NCBI GenBank assembly: GCA_007134405.1 | Contig: SLKW01000310.1 | Coordinates: 1 to 8,095, forward strand | Reading direction: 5' to 3' | DNA length: 8,095 nt | Origin: Paracoccaceae bacterium | GTDB taxonomy: Bacteria; Pseudomonadota; Alphaproteobacteria; Rhodobacterales; Rhodobacteraceae | In this document: piece by piece, positions 6,430-8,095 of the stretch | Layout: every line of letters begins with the position of its first letter | Numbering within the stretch: position 1 is the first letter of the stretch | The notes under the pieces: model-generated | The model's database searches: none | Told to the model about the DNA's origin: nothing | The model's input: the letters and a program-made list of their open reading frames with translations, nothing else | Made by a program: the position numbers and the translations under genes

Positions 6430-8042
6430 GCCTTCTGTCGGTCAAGGACCTGTCCGTCACCTTCCGCCAGGACGGTCGCGCGGTCGACGCGGTGCGCAAC
6501 GTCGCCTTCGCCATCGAGCCGGGCGAGACGGTGGCGCTGGTGGGCGAATCCGGTTCCGGCAAGTCGGTCACTGCGCTTTCGACCGTGGGCCTGCTGCCCG
6601 ACTCCGCCACTGTCACGGGCTCGGTCGCGTTCAACGGCGCCGAGATGATAGGCGCGCCTCAAGATGCACTGCGCAAGGTGCGCGGCAATGAGATCAGCTT
6701 CATCTTCCAGGAGCCGATGACCTCGCTCAATCCGCTGCACACGGTGGAAAAGCAGATTCTCGAGGCGTTGGCGCTGCACCAGAAGATCGAGGGCGCTCCG
6801 GCGCGCGCTCGGGTGTTGGAGCTTCTGCACAAGGTCGGCATCCGGGAGGCCGAGACGCGGGTGAAAGCCTACCCGCACCAGCTATCGGGTGGCCAGCGCC
6901 AGCGGGTGATGATCGCCATCGCGCTGGCGAACGAGCCGAAGCTTCTGGTCGCCGACGAACCCACCACGGCGCTCGACGTCACCATCCAGGCGCAGATCCT
7001 GGAGCTGCTCGCCGATCTCAAGCGCGAGACGGGGATGAGCATGCTCTTCATCACCCACGACCTCGGGATCGTGCGCCGCGTCGCCGACCGGGTGTGCGTC
7101 ATGCAGCAGGGCGTCATCGTCGAGCAGGGCCCGACCGACATGGTCTTCGACGCCCCGACCCACCCCTACACGAAGATGCTGCTCGCGGCCGAGCCGAAGG
7201 GCGGCCCGGATCCGCTGCCGCAGACCACGACCGAGATTTTGCAGACCGAAGCCTTGCGTGTCTGGTTCCCGATTCAGCGCGGCATTCTTCGGCGCACCGT
7301 CGGACATATCAAGGCCGTGAATTCTGCCTCGGTACGTCTGCGGGCGGGCGAGACGCTCGGCATCGTGGGTGAATCCGGTTCAGGCAAGACGACCCTGGCC
7401 ATGGCGATCCTTCGTCTCGTGTCGTCGGATGGGCCAATCATCTTCATGGGGCAGAATATCGCTGGCCGGTCATCACGGCAGTTGCGCCCGCTGCGTGCGC
7501 AGATGCAAGTGGTCTTTCAGGACCCTTTCGGCAGCCTCAGCCCGCGCATGACGGTCGAGGAGATTATCGCCGAGGGCCTGGGCGTACATGGCGTGCCAGA
7601 GGGGCAGGACCCGCGTGCGATGGTCGCCGAGATCATGACCGAGGTCGGCCTCGAGCCGGCGACGATGACGCGTTACCCGCATGAATTCTCGGGCGGCCAG
7701 CGTCAGCGCATCGCTATCGCGCGCGCCATGATCCTGCGACCGAAACTGGTCGTCCTCGACGAGCCGACCTCGGCGCTGGACATGACCGTTCAGGTGCAGA
7801 TCGTCGAGCTGCTCCGTGACTTACAGAGGCGCCACCAATTGGCGTACGTCTTCATCAGCCACGACCTGCGCGTGGTGCGGGCCATGTCGCACGAGATCGT
7901 CGTGATGAAGGACGGCGATGTCGTCGAGGCCGGCCCGGCCGAGCGAATCTTCAAACAGCCTACCCAGTCATACACCCAGGCGCTGCTCGCTGCGGCCTTT
8001 GACCTCCGCACCATAGGCAAGTCGGAGGCCAAGGCTGGATAG
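6426..8042 (+). CDS. yejF: ABC transporter ATP-binding protein YejF (two fused nucleotide-binding domains)
   Basis: The cytoplasmic energy-coupling subunit, with both ATPase domains in one 538-residue chain (E. coli YejF is about 529). Domain 1: Walker A GESGSGKS (40-47), Q-loop Q95, signature LSGGQ (153-157), Walker B LLVADE (173-178), H-loop H211, then the oligopeptide-transporter C-terminal motif around PTHPYT (244-249). Domain 2: Walker A GESGSGKT (315-322), Q365, FSGGQ (421-425), Walker B LVVLDE (441-446), H479, then [10 protein letters not shown] (512-521). Both sites keep every catalytic residue, so both should hydrolyse ATP. The ATG overlaps the yejE stop by four bases (ATGA), which implies coupled translation. 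The longer frame that opens at 5946 is out-of-frame yejE sequence. No terminator is visible in the 53 bases after the stop, so the transcript may continue beyond the window. Confidence 0.96.
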   Translation: MSLLSVKDLSVTFRQDGRAVDAVRNVAFAIEPGETVALVGESGSGKSVTALSTVGLLPDSATVTGSVAFNGAEMIGAPQDALRKVRGNEISFIFQEPMTSLNPLHTVEKQILEALALHQKIEGAPARARVLELLHKVGIREAETRVKAYPHQLSGGQRQRVMIAIALANEPKLLVADEPTTALDVTIQAQILELLADLKRETGMSMLFITHDLGIVRRVADRVCVMQQGVIVEQGPTDMVFDAPTHPYTKMLLAAEPKGGPDPLPQTTTEILQTEALRVWFPIQRGILRRTVGHIKAVNSASVRLRAGETLGIVGESGSGKTTLAMAILRLVSSDGPIIFMGQNIAGRSSRQLRPLRAQMQVVFQDPFGSLSPRMTVEEIIAEGLGVHGVPEGQDPRAMVAEIMTEVGLEPATMTRYPHEFSGGQRQRIAIARAMILRPKLVVLDEPTSALDMTVQVQIVELLRDLQRRHQLAYVFISHDLRVVRAMSHEIVVMKDGDVVEAGPAERIFKQPTQSYTQALLAAAFDLRTIGKSEAKAG

Positions 8043-8095
8043 GCCCGACCGGTTAACACTTCTTGTCTTTGCGTGGCGGTCTTCAGTCAGCGAAT

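Noticed and set aside
7686..7700. FSGGQ instead of LSGGQ in the second YejF domain as a sign of a degenerate ATPase site
   Set aside because: Phe at the first position is common in oligopeptide-type ATPases, and all catalytic residues are present.
8043..8095. Possible terminator or new gene after yejF
   Set aside because: No stem with a T-tract and no convincing start with a ribosome site is seen in these 53 bases.

Overview
The window looks like ordinary chromosomal DNA from a GC-rich alphaproteobacterium, most likely of the Rhodobacteraceae (Paracoccus/Roseobacter-type). The evidence is the strong G/C preference at third codon positions, the cycM-type membrane-anchored cytochrome c552 (its N-terminus closely resembles Paracoccus denitrificans CycM as I remember it), the alphaproteobacterial variant of the prephenate dehydratase ACT domain, and the yejABEF gene order. 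No RNA genes, mobile elements, CRISPR arrays or phage signals were seen. No intergenic gap exceeds about 180 bases.

Layout. Bases 3-506 (+) hold the 3' part of selD (selenophosphate synthesis), cut by the window edge. It runs tail-to-tail into pheA (511-1344, -), a monofunctional prephenate dehydratase for phenylalanine synthesis, with only 4 bases between the stop codons. A 124-bp divergent spacer (1345-1468) separates pheA from cycM (1469-1978, +), a membrane-tethered class I cytochrome c, which is followed by a clear intrinsic terminator (2003-2029).

The rest (2154-8042, +) is one tightly packed ABC importer operon of YejABEF type: periplasmic binding protein YejA, permeases YejB and YejE, and the double-ATPase YejF. 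Junctions are 6 bp, 4 bp and an ATGA overlap, so the four are almost certainly co-transcribed and translationally coupled. YejA captures an oligopeptide-like ligand in the periplasm, the YejB/YejE pair forms the channel, and YejF supplies both nucleotide-binding domains. In enterobacteria this system imports peptides, including microcin C. In alphaproteobacteria its relatives are linked to antimicrobial-peptide sensitivity or resistance and to recovery of peptidoglycan fragments.

I did not find a convincing new system. The items most worth a second look are a two-cysteine periplasmic insertion in YejE, a patchy GC3 profile across the yej operon, an imperfect hairpin in the yejA leader, and the possible peptidoglycan-recycling role of the transporter.
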